The notes beneath the pieces are model-generated. The model made no database searches, had not been told where the DNA came from, and saw only the letters and a program-made list of their open reading frames with translations. The translations under genes were made by a program, and so were the position numbers. Below are positions 8,154 through 16,183 of a stretch of DNA of 64,000 bases, one piece after another. Where the stretch lies: contig NZ_JYMT01000032.1 of the NCBI RefSeq assembly GCF_000938305.1, forward strand, positions 1 through 64,000, written 5' to 3'. The stretch comes from Bradyrhizobium sp. LTSP885. GTDB taxonomy: Bacteria; Pseudomonadota; Alphaproteobacteria; Rhizobiales; Xanthobacteraceae. Numbering within the stretch: the stretch's first letter is position 1; the number at the start of each line of letters is the position of its first letter.

Positions 8154-9332
8154 ATGCAGAACTCCATCCGCACACCTTATGACCGGGTCGTGATGGCGGT
8201 TCCGGTGACGATCCCCTATGTGCGCTACTCGATCGAGAGCGCGCAATGGTGGATCGGCCGGGCCCTGAAATCGCTGGTCGATGGTGCCGGGATCACGCCG
8301 CGCGACATCGACGGGTTCTGTGTGTCGAGCTTCACGGCAGGGCTCGATAGCGGGATCAGCCTGACCCAGCATTTCGGCCTGTGCGTGCGATGGCTCGACA
8401 CCATTCCGCTTGGCGGCGCCAGCGCGATTGCCGCGCTACGGCGTGCCGCGCGGGCCGTGCAGGCAGGCGATGCCCGCATCGTGGCCTGCGTGGCCGGCGA
8501 CACCAACCACGTCGATTCGTTCCGCTTCACGCTGGAGAACTTCTCGCGCTTCAACCAGGACGCGGTCTATCCCTACGGCGCCGGCGGCGCCAATGCGAGC
8601 TTTGCGCTGATCGCGCGCAATTACATGCGCAAATTCGGCGCGCAGCGCGAAGATTTCGGCAAGATCGCCGTCGCGCAGCGCGCAAACGCGCTTCGCAATC
8701 CCCACGCCCTGATGAAAACGCCGCTGACCATCGAGCAATACATGGCGGCACGGCCGATTGCCGACCCGATCCATCTGTTCGACTGCGTGATGCCGTGCGC
8801 TGGCGCGGAGGCATTCCTCGTGATGGGGGAGGATGTCGCGGCGTCGCTGAAGTTGCCTGCCGCCAAAATTCTCGCCACGATCGAGCGGCACAATGCGTTC
8901 GGCGATGACCCTGTTCAGGTGCGTGGCGGCTGGGCGATGGATGTCGACGAGCTCTACGCGATGGCCGGCGTCAAGCCGGACGACCTTGATTTCGTCGAGA
9001 CCTATGATGATTACCCTGTGATCTCGATGATGCAGTTCGAGGATCTCGGCTTCTGCCGCAAGGGCGAAGGGCCGGATTTTGTGCGGCAGCATGACCTGAC
9101 AATCGACGGCACCTTCCCGCATAACACCTCCGGCGGTCAATTGTCGGTCGGGCAGGCCGGCGCTGGCGGTGCCTATCTCGGGGTGGTCGAGGCGATGCGC
9201 CAGGTGCTTGGGCTCGCCGGTCCGACGCAGGTCAAGGATGCGCGCATCGGGTTGGCGTCGGGCTTCGGAATGATCAATTATGATCGCGGCCTCGCCTCGG
9301 GCGCGGCGATCCTCGCGGGACCGGGTATATGA
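8154..9332 (+). CDS. SCP-x-type thiolase-fold protein (lipid-transfer/aldolase-like)
   Basis: The 392-residue protein has the thiolase fold of the SCP-x/lipid-transfer group, with the NTSGGQLSVGQAG region near the C-terminus. The catalytic cysteine of true thiolases is missing; the region reads IPLGGASAIAAL. It has the ETYDDYP stretch seen in thiolase-like enzymes that pair with DUF35 partners. In Ltp2-ChsH2 complexes of steroid side-chain breakdown such a pair acts as a retro-aldolase. Here the next gene encodes a DUF35 protein and overlaps by 4 bp, so a two-protein complex cleaving a beta-hydroxyacyl-CoA or a similar C-C bond is a reasonable inference. The substrate is unknown. Confidence 0.88.
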   Translation: MQNSIRTPYDRVVMAVPVTIPYVRYSIESAQWWIGRALKSLVDGAGITPRDIDGFCVSSFTAGLDSGISLTQHFGLCVRWLDTIPLGGASAIAALRRAARAVQAGDARIVACVAGDTNHVDSFRFTLENFSRFNQDAVYPYGAGGANASFALIARNYMRKFGAQREDFGKIAVAQRANALRNPHALMKTPLTIEQYMAARPIADPIHLFDCVMPCAGAEAFLVMGEDVAASLKLPAAKILATIERHNAFGDDPVQVRGGWAMDVDELYAMAGVKPDDLDFVETYDDYPVISMMQFEDLGFCRKGEGPDFVRQHDLTIDGTFPHNTSGGQLSVGQAGAGGAYLGVVEAMRQVLGLAGPTQVKDARIGLASGFGMINYDRGLASGAAILAGPGI

Positions 9333-10570
9333 TCGAACCGATCGCAAAACCGCGCCGGAAGAACCCGCTCTCGCGGACGCGGCTGCCGATGTCGCCACCG
9401 CGCGCCCGCAGCCGTGCGTCGCACGGCTTCACGCGCGCTGCCGCCGAGGGGCGCTTCGTGCTGCAGTGCTGCGGTGCCTGCAGCACCTTTTGTTATCCCG
9501 CGCGCGATGCGTGCCCTTCGTGTCTGTCCGCCGATCTCGTCTTTGTCGATGCACCGCGGCGCGGCATGCTGTTGAGCGAAACCACCTTGCACGTCCCTGC
9601 CGACGTGTATTTCCGCGAACGCGCGCCGTGGCGCGTCGGCCTGGTCGCGATGGACTGCGGGCCGAAACTGGTCGCGCATCTGCACGCCGACTGCGAAGAG
9701 GGGCGGCCGGTCACGATGTCGTTTCAATTGGACAAGAGCGGGCAGGCCGTGGCCTTTGCGCACCCCGAACGTGAGACCCCCAACATGACTGATGACAGGC
9801 AGTGGCGGGAGATGACCGCCGATCCGAAGTTCCGGCGCGTCCTGGTGACGAACGGGCGGAGCATCGTGGGTCAGGAGGTGGTGACCGCGCTGAAGGCGGC
9901 CGGTGCGTCGATTGTGTTCGTTGGTGTCGCCGAACCGTGGAAGCCGTTCCGCGGTGAGGAAACATTGCGCGCGCTCGAGGGCGTCCAGATCGTACCACTC
10001 GACATCGGCGACGAGAAGTCGGTCGCGGATCTGGCGGCCGATATCGGCGGCAAGGTGGATATCCTCGTCAACACATCAGAGCATGTCCGCGTCGGCGGGC
10101 TGCTCGATCGCCAGGGCACTAGCGTCGTACGTGACGAGATCGACCAGACCTATCTCGGCTTCGTGCACCTGGCGCAGGCGTTCGGGCCGGCGATGCGGAT
10201 GCGGGGCTCCGACGGAGTCAACAGCGCCGCCGCATGGGTCAATATCCTGTCGGTCTATGCGTTGGCGAACTGGCCGGTGTTCGGCGCGTATTCGGCGTCG
10301 CAGGCGGCCTCACTCTCGCTGTCGCACTGCCTGCGCGCGGAGCTGCGGCCCGGCGGCGTTAAGGTGGTGAATGTGTTCACAGGCCCGCTCGATACCGAGT
10401 GGTTCCAGACGGTGCCGCCGCCGAAGGTCGCTCCCCGAATGGTCGCGACCTCGATCGTGTCGGCGCTCAAGCGCGGACTGGAGGATGTGTTCGTGGGCGA
10501 TGTCGCCGAGGATATTCGCCAGCGCCTTGCGGCCAACCCCAAGGCCCTCGAGCGCGAGCTCGGGTCATAG
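9329..10570 (+). CDS. DUF35 zinc-ribbon/OB-fold fused to a degenerate SDR domain
   Basis: The 413-residue protein has two parts. Residues about 35-150 form a DUF35 module: a zinc ribbon with C48-x2-C51 and C62-x2-C65 and then an OB-fold. Residues about 168-413 form a short-chain dehydrogenase/reductase domain. The SDR half is degenerate. The cofactor loop reads TNGRSIVG rather than TGxxxGIG, and the catalytic YxxxK is Y321-SAS-Q325, so the lysine is lost; Ser308 remains. The ATG overlaps the thiolase stop. DUF35 proteins bind acyl-CoA and partner with SCP-x thiolases, so this should be the thiolase's partner. The fused pseudo-SDR may be structural or CoA-binding. Confidence 0.86.
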   Translation: MIEPIAKPRRKNPLSRTRLPMSPPRARSRASHGFTRAAAEGRFVLQCCGACSTFCYPARDACPSCLSADLVFVDAPRRGMLLSETTLHVPADVYFRERAPWRVGLVAMDCGPKLVAHLHADCEEGRPVTMSFQLDKSGQAVAFAHPERETPNMTDDRQWREMTADPKFRRVLVTNGRSIVGQEVVTALKAAGASIVFVGVAEPWKPFRGEETLRALEGVQIVPLDIGDEKSVADLAADIGGKVDILVNTSEHVRVGGLLDRQGTSVVRDEIDQTYLGFVHLAQAFGPAMRMRGSDGVNSAAAWVNILSVYALANWPVFGAYSASQAASLSLSHCLRAELRPGGVKVVNVFTGPLDTEWFQTVPPPKVAPRMVATSIVSALKRGLEDVFVGDVAEDIRQRLAANPKALERELGS

Positions 10571-10599
10571 ACGGAATTGTCGAAAACGGGAGAAGCGCT

Positions 10600-11388
10600 A
10601 TGGACAGCAACAATCTCATGCAGTTTGCCGATGCCGTTGCATCGGGCGCGGTGCGCGTCGTCGATCTGACCTTCACTCTCAGTCCGGACTTCCCGGTCAT
10701 CGTGCTGCCGCCGGAGTTCGGCCAGGCCGCGCCGGTGCGCATCCAGCGGATTTCGCAATACGATGCGGCTGGTCCTGCCTGGTACTGGAATAACCTGACC
10801 TTCGGCGAGCATACCGGCACGCATTTCGACGCGCCGATCCACTGGTTCACCGGCAAGGATCTGCCGAACAATTCAGTCGACACGCTGCCGGTCAGCGACA
10901 TGATCGCGCCGGCCTGCGTGATCGATTGTTCGGCCGAGGCCGCGCAAGACCCGGATTTCTTGCTGACGATTCCCGTCGTCGAGGCCTGGGAGAAGAGCCA
11001 CGGTCGGATTCCGCCGCGTCACTGGGTGCTGCTGCGCACCGACTGGTCGAAGAAGGGCTGGCGCGACTATGCCAATCTGAAGGACGATGGCGCACACACG
11101 CCGGGGCCGGATGCTGCCGTGATGCGGTGGCTCGTCGAGGAGCGCGGCATCATCGGCCTCGGCACCGAGACGATCGGGACCGATGCCGGTCAGGCCGGTC
11201 ATCTCGATCCGCCCTATCCGGCACACCATTTCCTGCACGGCGGCGGGCGCTACGGTCTGCAGTGCCTGTGCAATCTCGATCAGCTTCCTCCGACCGGCGC
11301 GGTGATCGTTGCCGCGCCGCTGAAGATCCAGAACGGCTCCGGCAGTCCGCTGCGCGTGCTCGCGCTGCTGCCCGTCGGGCAGGCTTGA
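10600..11388 (+). CDS. Cyclase/kynurenine-formamidase-family metal hydrolase
   Basis: The 262-residue protein belongs to the cyclase family (PF04199), which includes KynB and isatin hydrolase. The metal motif HTGTHFDAPIH is present near residues 70-80, and a second conserved segment reads GLGTETIGTDAGQ. Members hydrolyse amides, lactams or cyclic esters with divalent metal. The ATG at 10600 follows GGGAGA and gives the usual family length; an upstream in-frame extension would run into the preceding gene. It is in the same operon as the thiolase pair, 29 bp downstream. A ring-opening or amide-cleaving step in the same pathway is likely, but the substrate cannot be read from sequence. Confidence 0.88.
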   Translation: MDSNNLMQFADAVASGAVRVVDLTFTLSPDFPVIVLPPEFGQAAPVRIQRISQYDAAGPAWYWNNLTFGEHTGTHFDAPIHWFTGKDLPNNSVDTLPVSDMIAPACVIDCSAEAAQDPDFLLTIPVVEAWEKSHGRIPPRHWVLLRTDWSKKGWRDYANLKDDGAHTPGPDAAVMRWLVEERGIIGLGTETIGTDAGQAGHLDPPYPAHHFLHGGGRYGLQCLCNLDQLPPTGAVIVAAPLKIQNGSGSPLRVLALLPVGQA

Positions 11389-11412
11389 GCCTTTCCGCCC
11401 ACTTTGAGTGAC

Positions 11413-12573
11413 ATGATGAACAAGAAGAAGACTTTGCTGGTTGGCGCTGCGCTCCTGCTCGGCTTCATGGCGCCGGCACGCGCTGAAATCCTGGTCGGCT
11501 TCGTCACCGGCCTGAGCGGACCGGTGTCGTCGATCGGCGTGCCGAACGCCAAGGGGCTGGCGGCGGGCCAGGCGTATATCGGCGAGGTCGACGGCGAGAA
11601 GGTTCGCGTCATCCAGCTCGACGATGGCTCGGATCCGGCGGCGTCGACGCGCAACGCGCGCAAGCTGGTCGAACAGGAAAAGGTCGACTTCCTGATCGGG
11701 ACGTCAGGCGCGCCGCAGACGTTGGCGATGGCGACTGCGGCGATCGAAATGAAGGTGCCGATGGTGGCGATCTCGCCGATCGCGCCGGTGCCGGCCGGGG
11801 AGGGCGGGCCGTGGGTTGTACAAACACCGCAGCCGACGTCGCTTCTCGTCCAGGGCATCGTCGATCACATGACGAGCCGCGGTGTGAAGACCGTGGCGTT
11901 CATCGGCTTCTCCGACGCGTTCGGCGACCTCTTGTACAATTCGCTGCTGCAAAGCGCCGAGAAGGCCGGGATCAAGGTGATCGCGAACGAGCGCTATGCG
12001 CGTTCCGACAACTCGGTCACCGCGCAGGTGCTGCGCGCGCTGTCCGCACGCCCTGATGCGGTCATGCTGGGTGGTACCGGAACGCCCGGCGCGCTGCCCG
12101 TGATTGCGCTGTCCGAGCGTGGCTATAAAGGCCCGCTCTACGGCAATCACGGCATGATCAGCGCCGACTTCCTGCGGCTTGCCGGCAAGTCGGCAGAGGG
12201 CATCATTTGCCCAACCGGACCAGTGACGGCAGCCGAGCAACTTCCCGAGAGCAATCCGATCCGCAAAGTCGCGCTTGCGTTCCGCGCGGCCTATGAGAAG
12301 GCCAACGGCGAACCGCCAGCCGACGCGTTTTCGCCCTATGCCTTCGATGGCTGGCTGGTGTTCATGGATGCGGCCAAACGCGCAAAGGCGACAGGTGCGA
12401 TGCCGGGCACGCCGGCATTTCGCATCGCGCTGCGCGAGGCGCTGTTCACGACGAAGGATGTGGTCGGCACGCACGGCATCTACACCTACACGCCGGCCGA
12501 CCGTTACGGGGTCGACGAGCGCGCACGGATCCTGGTCCAGATCGAAAACGGAAAGTACAAGCTGCTGCAATAA
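11413..12573 (+). CDS. Periplasmic LIV-type solute-binding protein, paralog of 4361-5509
   Basis: A 386-residue LivJ-like receptor with a signal peptide (KKTLLVGAALLLGFMAPARA). It closely parallels the binding protein at 4361-5509, sharing VGFVTGLSGP, QLDDGSDP and ARKLVEQEKVDFLIG. There is no permease next to it, so it probably feeds the livH-livMG-livF channel at the start of the window. Two ATG codons lie in tandem (11413, 11416) after a weak GAG; I used the first. It ends the plus-strand catabolic run and is followed directly by a strong terminator hairpin. Confidence 0.9.
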   Translation: MMNKKKTLLVGAALLLGFMAPARAEILVGFVTGLSGPVSSIGVPNAKGLAAGQAYIGEVDGEKVRVIQLDDGSDPAASTRNARKLVEQEKVDFLIGTSGAPQTLAMATAAIEMKVPMVAISPIAPVPAGEGGPWVVQTPQPTSLLVQGIVDHMTSRGVKTVAFIGFSDAFGDLLYNSLLQSAEKAGIKVIANERYARSDNSVTAQVLRALSARPDAVMLGGTGTPGALPVIALSERGYKGPLYGNHGMISADFLRLAGKSAEGIICPTGPVTAAEQLPESNPIRKVALAFRAAYEKANGEPPADAFSPYAFDGWLVFMDAAKRAKATGAMPGTPAFRIALREALFTTKDVVGTHGIYTYTPADRYGVDERARILVQIENGKYKLLQ

Positions 12574-12620
12574 AGCGAGATGGTGCTTCTTCGAAGCCTC
12601 ATCTCGCTTTATCTCTTTTG
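12572..12620. terminator. Rho-independent-type terminator after the binding-protein gene
   Basis: A perfect 11-bp inverted repeat (AAAGCGAGATG at 12572-12582, CATCTCGCTTT at 12600-12610) overlaps the stop codon. It contains an inner GCTTC/GAAGC dyad and is followed by the T-rich stretch ATCTCTTTTGTTTT. It ends the plus-strand run before the convergent CoA-ligase gene. Confidence 0.75.
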
Positions 12621-12624
12621 TTTT

Positions 12625-12673
12625 GAGCATGATCTGCTCGGAAAACCGGTTCCCACTTTTCCGGATCATGCTC
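12625..12673. repeat. Intergenic palindromic element (Bradyrhizobium-type)
   Basis: Exact outer arms GAGCATGATC (12625-12634) and GATCATGCTC (12664-12673) enclose inner arms CGGAAAA (12639-12645) and TTTTCCG (12657-12663) around an ACCGGTTCCCA-like core. I recognise this as a dispersed intergenic palindrome common in Bradyrhizobium and relatives; copy number cannot be checked here. It lies between convergent genes and could also act as a terminator for the minus-strand ligase. Confidence 0.75.
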
Positions 12674-12692
12674 GAGGGCAGCAGCCTGCTGC

Positions 12693-14327
12693 TCAGGTGT
12701 GCCGGAGCTTGGCCTTGAGCGCGCGCAGATCGATCGCGCGGTTGGCGCTGACGGCCGCGGCCGCGAGCGTCTTGATCTCGCCCCGGGCGAGTTTGCGCGT
12801 CGACGACAGCGGCAACTCGTCGACGATTGCGACATAGCCGGGCACCTTGTGATAGGCGAGGCGCTCGGCGCAGGTCTTGACGATCGAGGTCGCGAGCGCG
12901 GTTATGTCGTCGACCTCCGCGTTCGGAACGATGAAGACGAAAACCTCTTCGCCGCGGATGTCGTCAGGAACGGGCGTCACCGCGCAGCCGCCGATGCGGG
13001 TGTCCATGTAGAGCGCGCTTTCGACCTCGAGCACGCCGATATTCTCGCCGCTGCGCCGCACGATGGTCTTCTTGCGGTCGAAGAAATACATCAGCCTGTC
13101 TTCGTCGGCGAAGACGAGGTCCCCGGTGTGAAACCAGCCGCCTTGCCAGGCTGTTTCGGTCGCTTCCTCGTCCTTCAGGTAGCCGCTGAAGAATCCGGCC
13201 CTCGCGTCGTCGCCCTTGGCGCGGACCAGCAATTCGCCGGGTTTTCCAGGCGCGACATCGGCGCCCTGATCGTCAACGAGCCGATACTCCATGCCTTCGG
13301 ATGGCCGGCCGACGCAGCGCGCGCCAAACCCGGCCGGCTCGCGCGCCGTGGTCGTGGCCGCGGCACCTCCGGTCTCCGTCATCGCCCAGGCTTCGACGAT
13401 CGGAATGCGATAACGCTCTTCGAAGGTGGCACGGTGGCGGACATCAACCCCAGGCGCAAAGGCGAAACGCACGCGATGCTGCCTTTCAACCTCGGTCACC
13501 GGCAGTTGCAGCAGGATGGCCGGGATCACGCCGAGACAATGCACGACGGTCGCGCCGCTGTCGGCGACGCATTGCCACCAGCGGTTGGCATGAAAGCGGT
13601 CGAGCGGCACCACCGCGCCACCGAGCACCATCATCCCGACGGCGCTGCAGCCGAGTGCGTTCATGTGGAACATCGGCAATGGCGTCAGGTTGATCTCGCT
13701 GCCCGGCTGCAGCTCGGCCACACCGCCCTGCGCGAGATACCAGTCGGCAACCCCGAGAAAATAGCGGTTCGAGAGCATGCACCCTTTCGGCTTGCCGGTG
13801 CTGCCTGACGTGAACAGCAAGGCGCATTCGCCGTTGAAGTCGGGATCCTGGGCCGCGACTTCGCTCTCGCAGGACGGGATGCGGCTGTCGGTGTCGATCA
13901 GGCGGGCGCGCCCGAGTGCGGCACCCTTGGTCACCTGCATGCGATCCGTCGCCGCCACCAGCAGGTCGGCCTGCGACAGCTCGAGCTGGAACGATAGCTC
14001 ATCGGGGCGGACGTCGGGGTTGATTGGGACGATCGAAACCCCGAGCGCATTGAGCGCGAGCCAATGCTGGAAAAAGACCGGGCGATTTTCGAGCAGCAAG
14101 GCGACCCGCGCACCGCGTCCATAGCCGGCAGCGGCGTATTCCGCGCAGAGACGATCGACCTCCGTCTTGAACGGTCCGTACGCAATCGTGAATCCGTCCG
14201 GTGCGTAAGGCAGTCCCGCGCTTGCAGGTGCCAGCAGGAACGGCGCGTCCGGCCGTCTGGCAGCGCTGGCCGCGAAGGCGTCGGATGGCGATCGATAGGG
14301 CAAGCGATCGAGAATGTCGCGACTCAT
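12693..14327 (-). CDS. Acyl-CoA ligase (AMP-dependent synthetase family)
   Basis: The 544-residue protein is an ANL-superfamily adenylate-forming enzyme that should activate a carboxylic acid to its CoA thioester. The P-loop LLFTSGSTGKPKG, the motif AWAMTETGG, the hinge segment GDLVFADEDRLMYFFDRKK and the C-terminal lysine region (STRKLARGEIK) are all present. I start at MSRDILDRLPYRSP (14327); an ATG three codons upstream is nearly as good because AGGAG lies just before it. The gene is divergent from another CoA ligase, with a palindromic operator-like site between them. It resembles crotonobetaine/carnitine- and long-chain-type ligases in general form; the substrate is unknown. Confidence 0.9.
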   Translation of the reverse strand: MSRDILDRLPYRSPSDAFAASAARRPDAPFLLAPASAGLPYAPDGFTIAYGPFKTEVDRLCAEYAAAGYGRGARVALLLENRPVFFQHWLALNALGVSIVPINPDVRPDELSFQLELSQADLLVAATDRMQVTKGAALGRARLIDTDSRIPSCESEVAAQDPDFNGECALLFTSGSTGKPKGCMLSNRYFLGVADWYLAQGGVAELQPGSEINLTPLPMFHMNALGCSAVGMMVLGGAVVPLDRFHANRWWQCVADSGATVVHCLGVIPAILLQLPVTEVERQHRVRFAFAPGVDVRHRATFEERYRIPIVEAWAMTETGGAAATTTAREPAGFGARCVGRPSEGMEYRLVDDQGADVAPGKPGELLVRAKGDDARAGFFSGYLKDEEATETAWQGGWFHTGDLVFADEDRLMYFFDRKKTIVRRSGENIGVLEVESALYMDTRIGGCAVTPVPDDIRGEEVFVFIVPNAEVDDITALATSIVKTCAERLAYHKVPGYVAIVDELPLSSTRKLARGEIKTLAAAAVSANRAIDLRALKAKLRHT

Positions 14328-14421
14328 TGCGGGCATAGCTCCTGTTGATGCCTCCAGCCTGCCGCGCCGGACGGCGGCCGGAACCCGCACGCAGCGCTTG
14401 CTGTGGCGGCAGCTTTGGTGA

Positions 14422-14441
14422 ATACTTTAAGCCTAAACTAT
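14422..14441. promoter_or_regulatory. Palindromic operator-like site between divergent CoA ligases, copy 2
   Basis: ATACTTTA-AGCC-TAAACTAT is an inverted repeat with 7 of 8 matching positions per arm in a GC-rich background. It lies about 57 bp before the GTG at 14498 and about 95 bp from the divergent start at 14327, so it could control both ligases. A degenerate copy sits at 6549-6569. A/T-rich dyads like this are typical of MarR-family catabolic repressors; no MarR gene is in the window. Confidence 0.5.
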
Positions 14442-14497
14442 CTCGCTGGCCAGTAGTGATCTCAGCGGATCGGCGCAGCAAATCGGTGGAGGCGCAT

Positions 14498-16129
14498 GTG
14501 CAGGCAGGTGACAGCAGTGCGGCCGGGCAACGGCCGGGCCGACCGATCTGGCCGCAGGCAGCAGAACGCTTTCCGCCGGCGGACCGGATCCTCTCGACCA
14601 TTCTGACGCGGCAGGCCGCGCAATACGGCGACCGCACGCTTCTCGTCTTTGGCGAAGTCAGATGGAGCTATGCCGAGACGGCCGAGATTGCCGCCGCGTC
14701 GGCCGCGCGGTTGATGCGGGCCGGAATTCGCGCCGGCGATCGTGTCGCGTTGATGTGCTCGAACCGGCCTGAATTCCTCGAGGTCTATCTCGGCTGTGCC
14801 TGGATGGGGGCCGTCAGCGTGCCGATCAACACGGCATTGCGCGGCATTCAGTTGAGCCACATCCTGCGCAACTCCAGGCCGAAGTTGCTGGTGATCGACG
14901 TGGTCTTCAGGCCGGCCCTGGCAACGCTGGAGAGCGATGTCGCACCGCCGGATGTGATCTGGACGCTCGGAGGCGGCGCCTTGCCGCAATTGGTTGCGCC
15001 ACCGCCAACGCTCGGGGAGGGCGCACCGCCTGCGCAGGCGCGGCCCGGCGACACCGTCGCGATCCTCTACACGTCGGGCACAACGGGTCCCTCCAAGGGC
15101 GTCTGCTGCCCGCAGGCGCAGATGTTCTGGTGGGGCGTCTATTCGGCGCGCGCGCTCGGCATCGTTGAGGGCGATATCCTGTTCACGACGCTGCCGCTGT
15201 TCCACACCAACGCGTTGAATGCGTTCTATCAGGCGCTCCTCAACGGCTGCACTTATGTGCTAGAGCCGAAATTCTCTGCGTCCGGCTTTTGGGCCGCGGC
15301 GCGACGGCACCAGGCGACCGTCGGCTATCTGCTGGGCGCGATGGCCGTGATGCTGCTCGCGCAGCCGCCGTCCGCCGATGACGAAGCGCACCGCCTTCGC
15401 GTTGCGCTCGGCGGCGGCGTCCCCGGCCAGTTTCACGCACCGTTTCTCGCGCGCTTCGGCGTGCCGCTGCTCGACGGCTACGGTTCGACGGAGACCAATT
15501 TCGTATTCGCAAGCTCGATCCCGTCCGACCGCCCCGGCACCATGGGCTACCTCGCCGACGGCGTGGACGCATGTATCGCCGATCCCGACGATGCGGCTTT
15601 GCCTGACGGTGTGGCCGGCGAATTGCTGCTTCGCGCGCGCGAGCCATTCGCGTTTGCGACGGGCTATTTCGGGATGCCTGACAAGACGGTCGAGGCCTGG
15701 CGGAATCTCTGGTTTCACACTGGCGACAGGGTCGTGCGCGACGCGGACGGCCACTACCGTTTCGTCGATCGAATGAAGGATTCGATCCGCCGGCGCGGCG
15801 AGAACGTTTCGTCCTGGGAAGTGGAGCAGGTCCTGCTGAAGCATCCGGCGATCGCCGCCTGTGCCGTCTATCCGTTACCGTCCGAACTCGGCGAGGACGA
15901 AGTTGCCGCCGCCATTCAGCTCGAAGGTGGCCATGCGCTCGATGCCGTCGACGTGGTCAGGCACTGCGAGGGACGGATGGCCTACTTCGCCGTTCCCCGC
16001 TTTGTCCGGATCGTCGCCGCAATGCCACTCACCGAGAACGGCAAGATTCGAAAGGTTGCGCTGCGCGAAGCCGGCATGACACCCGACACCTGGGATCGCG
16101 ATGCCGCCGGATACAAGCTGCGCCGCTAG
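14498..16129 (+). CDS. Acyl-CoA ligase (AMP-dependent synthetase family)
   Basis: A 543-residue ANL-family adenylate-forming enzyme. The P-loop ILYTSGTTGPSKG, the motif GYGSTETNFV, the hinge HTGDRVVRDADGHYRFVDR and the catalytic lysine region ENGKIRKVAL are intact, so it should be active as an acid-CoA ligase. It has the form of crotonobetaine/carnitine-CoA ligases (CaiC-like). I prefer GTG 14498, which has GGAGG 5 nt upstream. The frame is open further up to 14345, but that would place the start across the operator-like site. It is divergent from a second ligase. Two ligases suggest activation of two related acids or of a substrate and a later intermediate. Confidence 0.9.
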   Translation: MQAGDSSAAGQRPGRPIWPQAAERFPPADRILSTILTRQAAQYGDRTLLVFGEVRWSYAETAEIAAASAARLMRAGIRAGDRVALMCSNRPEFLEVYLGCAWMGAVSVPINTALRGIQLSHILRNSRPKLLVIDVVFRPALATLESDVAPPDVIWTLGGGALPQLVAPPPTLGEGAPPAQARPGDTVAILYTSGTTGPSKGVCCPQAQMFWWGVYSARALGIVEGDILFTTLPLFHTNALNAFYQALLNGCTYVLEPKFSASGFWAAARRHQATVGYLLGAMAVMLLAQPPSADDEAHRLRVALGGGVPGQFHAPFLARFGVPLLDGYGSTETNFVFASSIPSDRPGTMGYLADGVDACIADPDDAALPDGVAGELLLRAREPFAFATGYFGMPDKTVEAWRNLWFHTGDRVVRDADGHYRFVDRMKDSIRRRGENVSSWEVEQVLLKHPAIAACAVYPLPSELGEDEVAAAIQLEGGHALDAVDVVRHCEGRMAYFAVPRFVRIVAAMPLTENGKIRKVALREAGMTPDTWDRDAAGYKLRR

Positions 16130-16183
16130 CCAGCTTAAATTCCCTGTGATGGATTGGAGCCAGAGTTCAAGAGCAGTCGCAGG

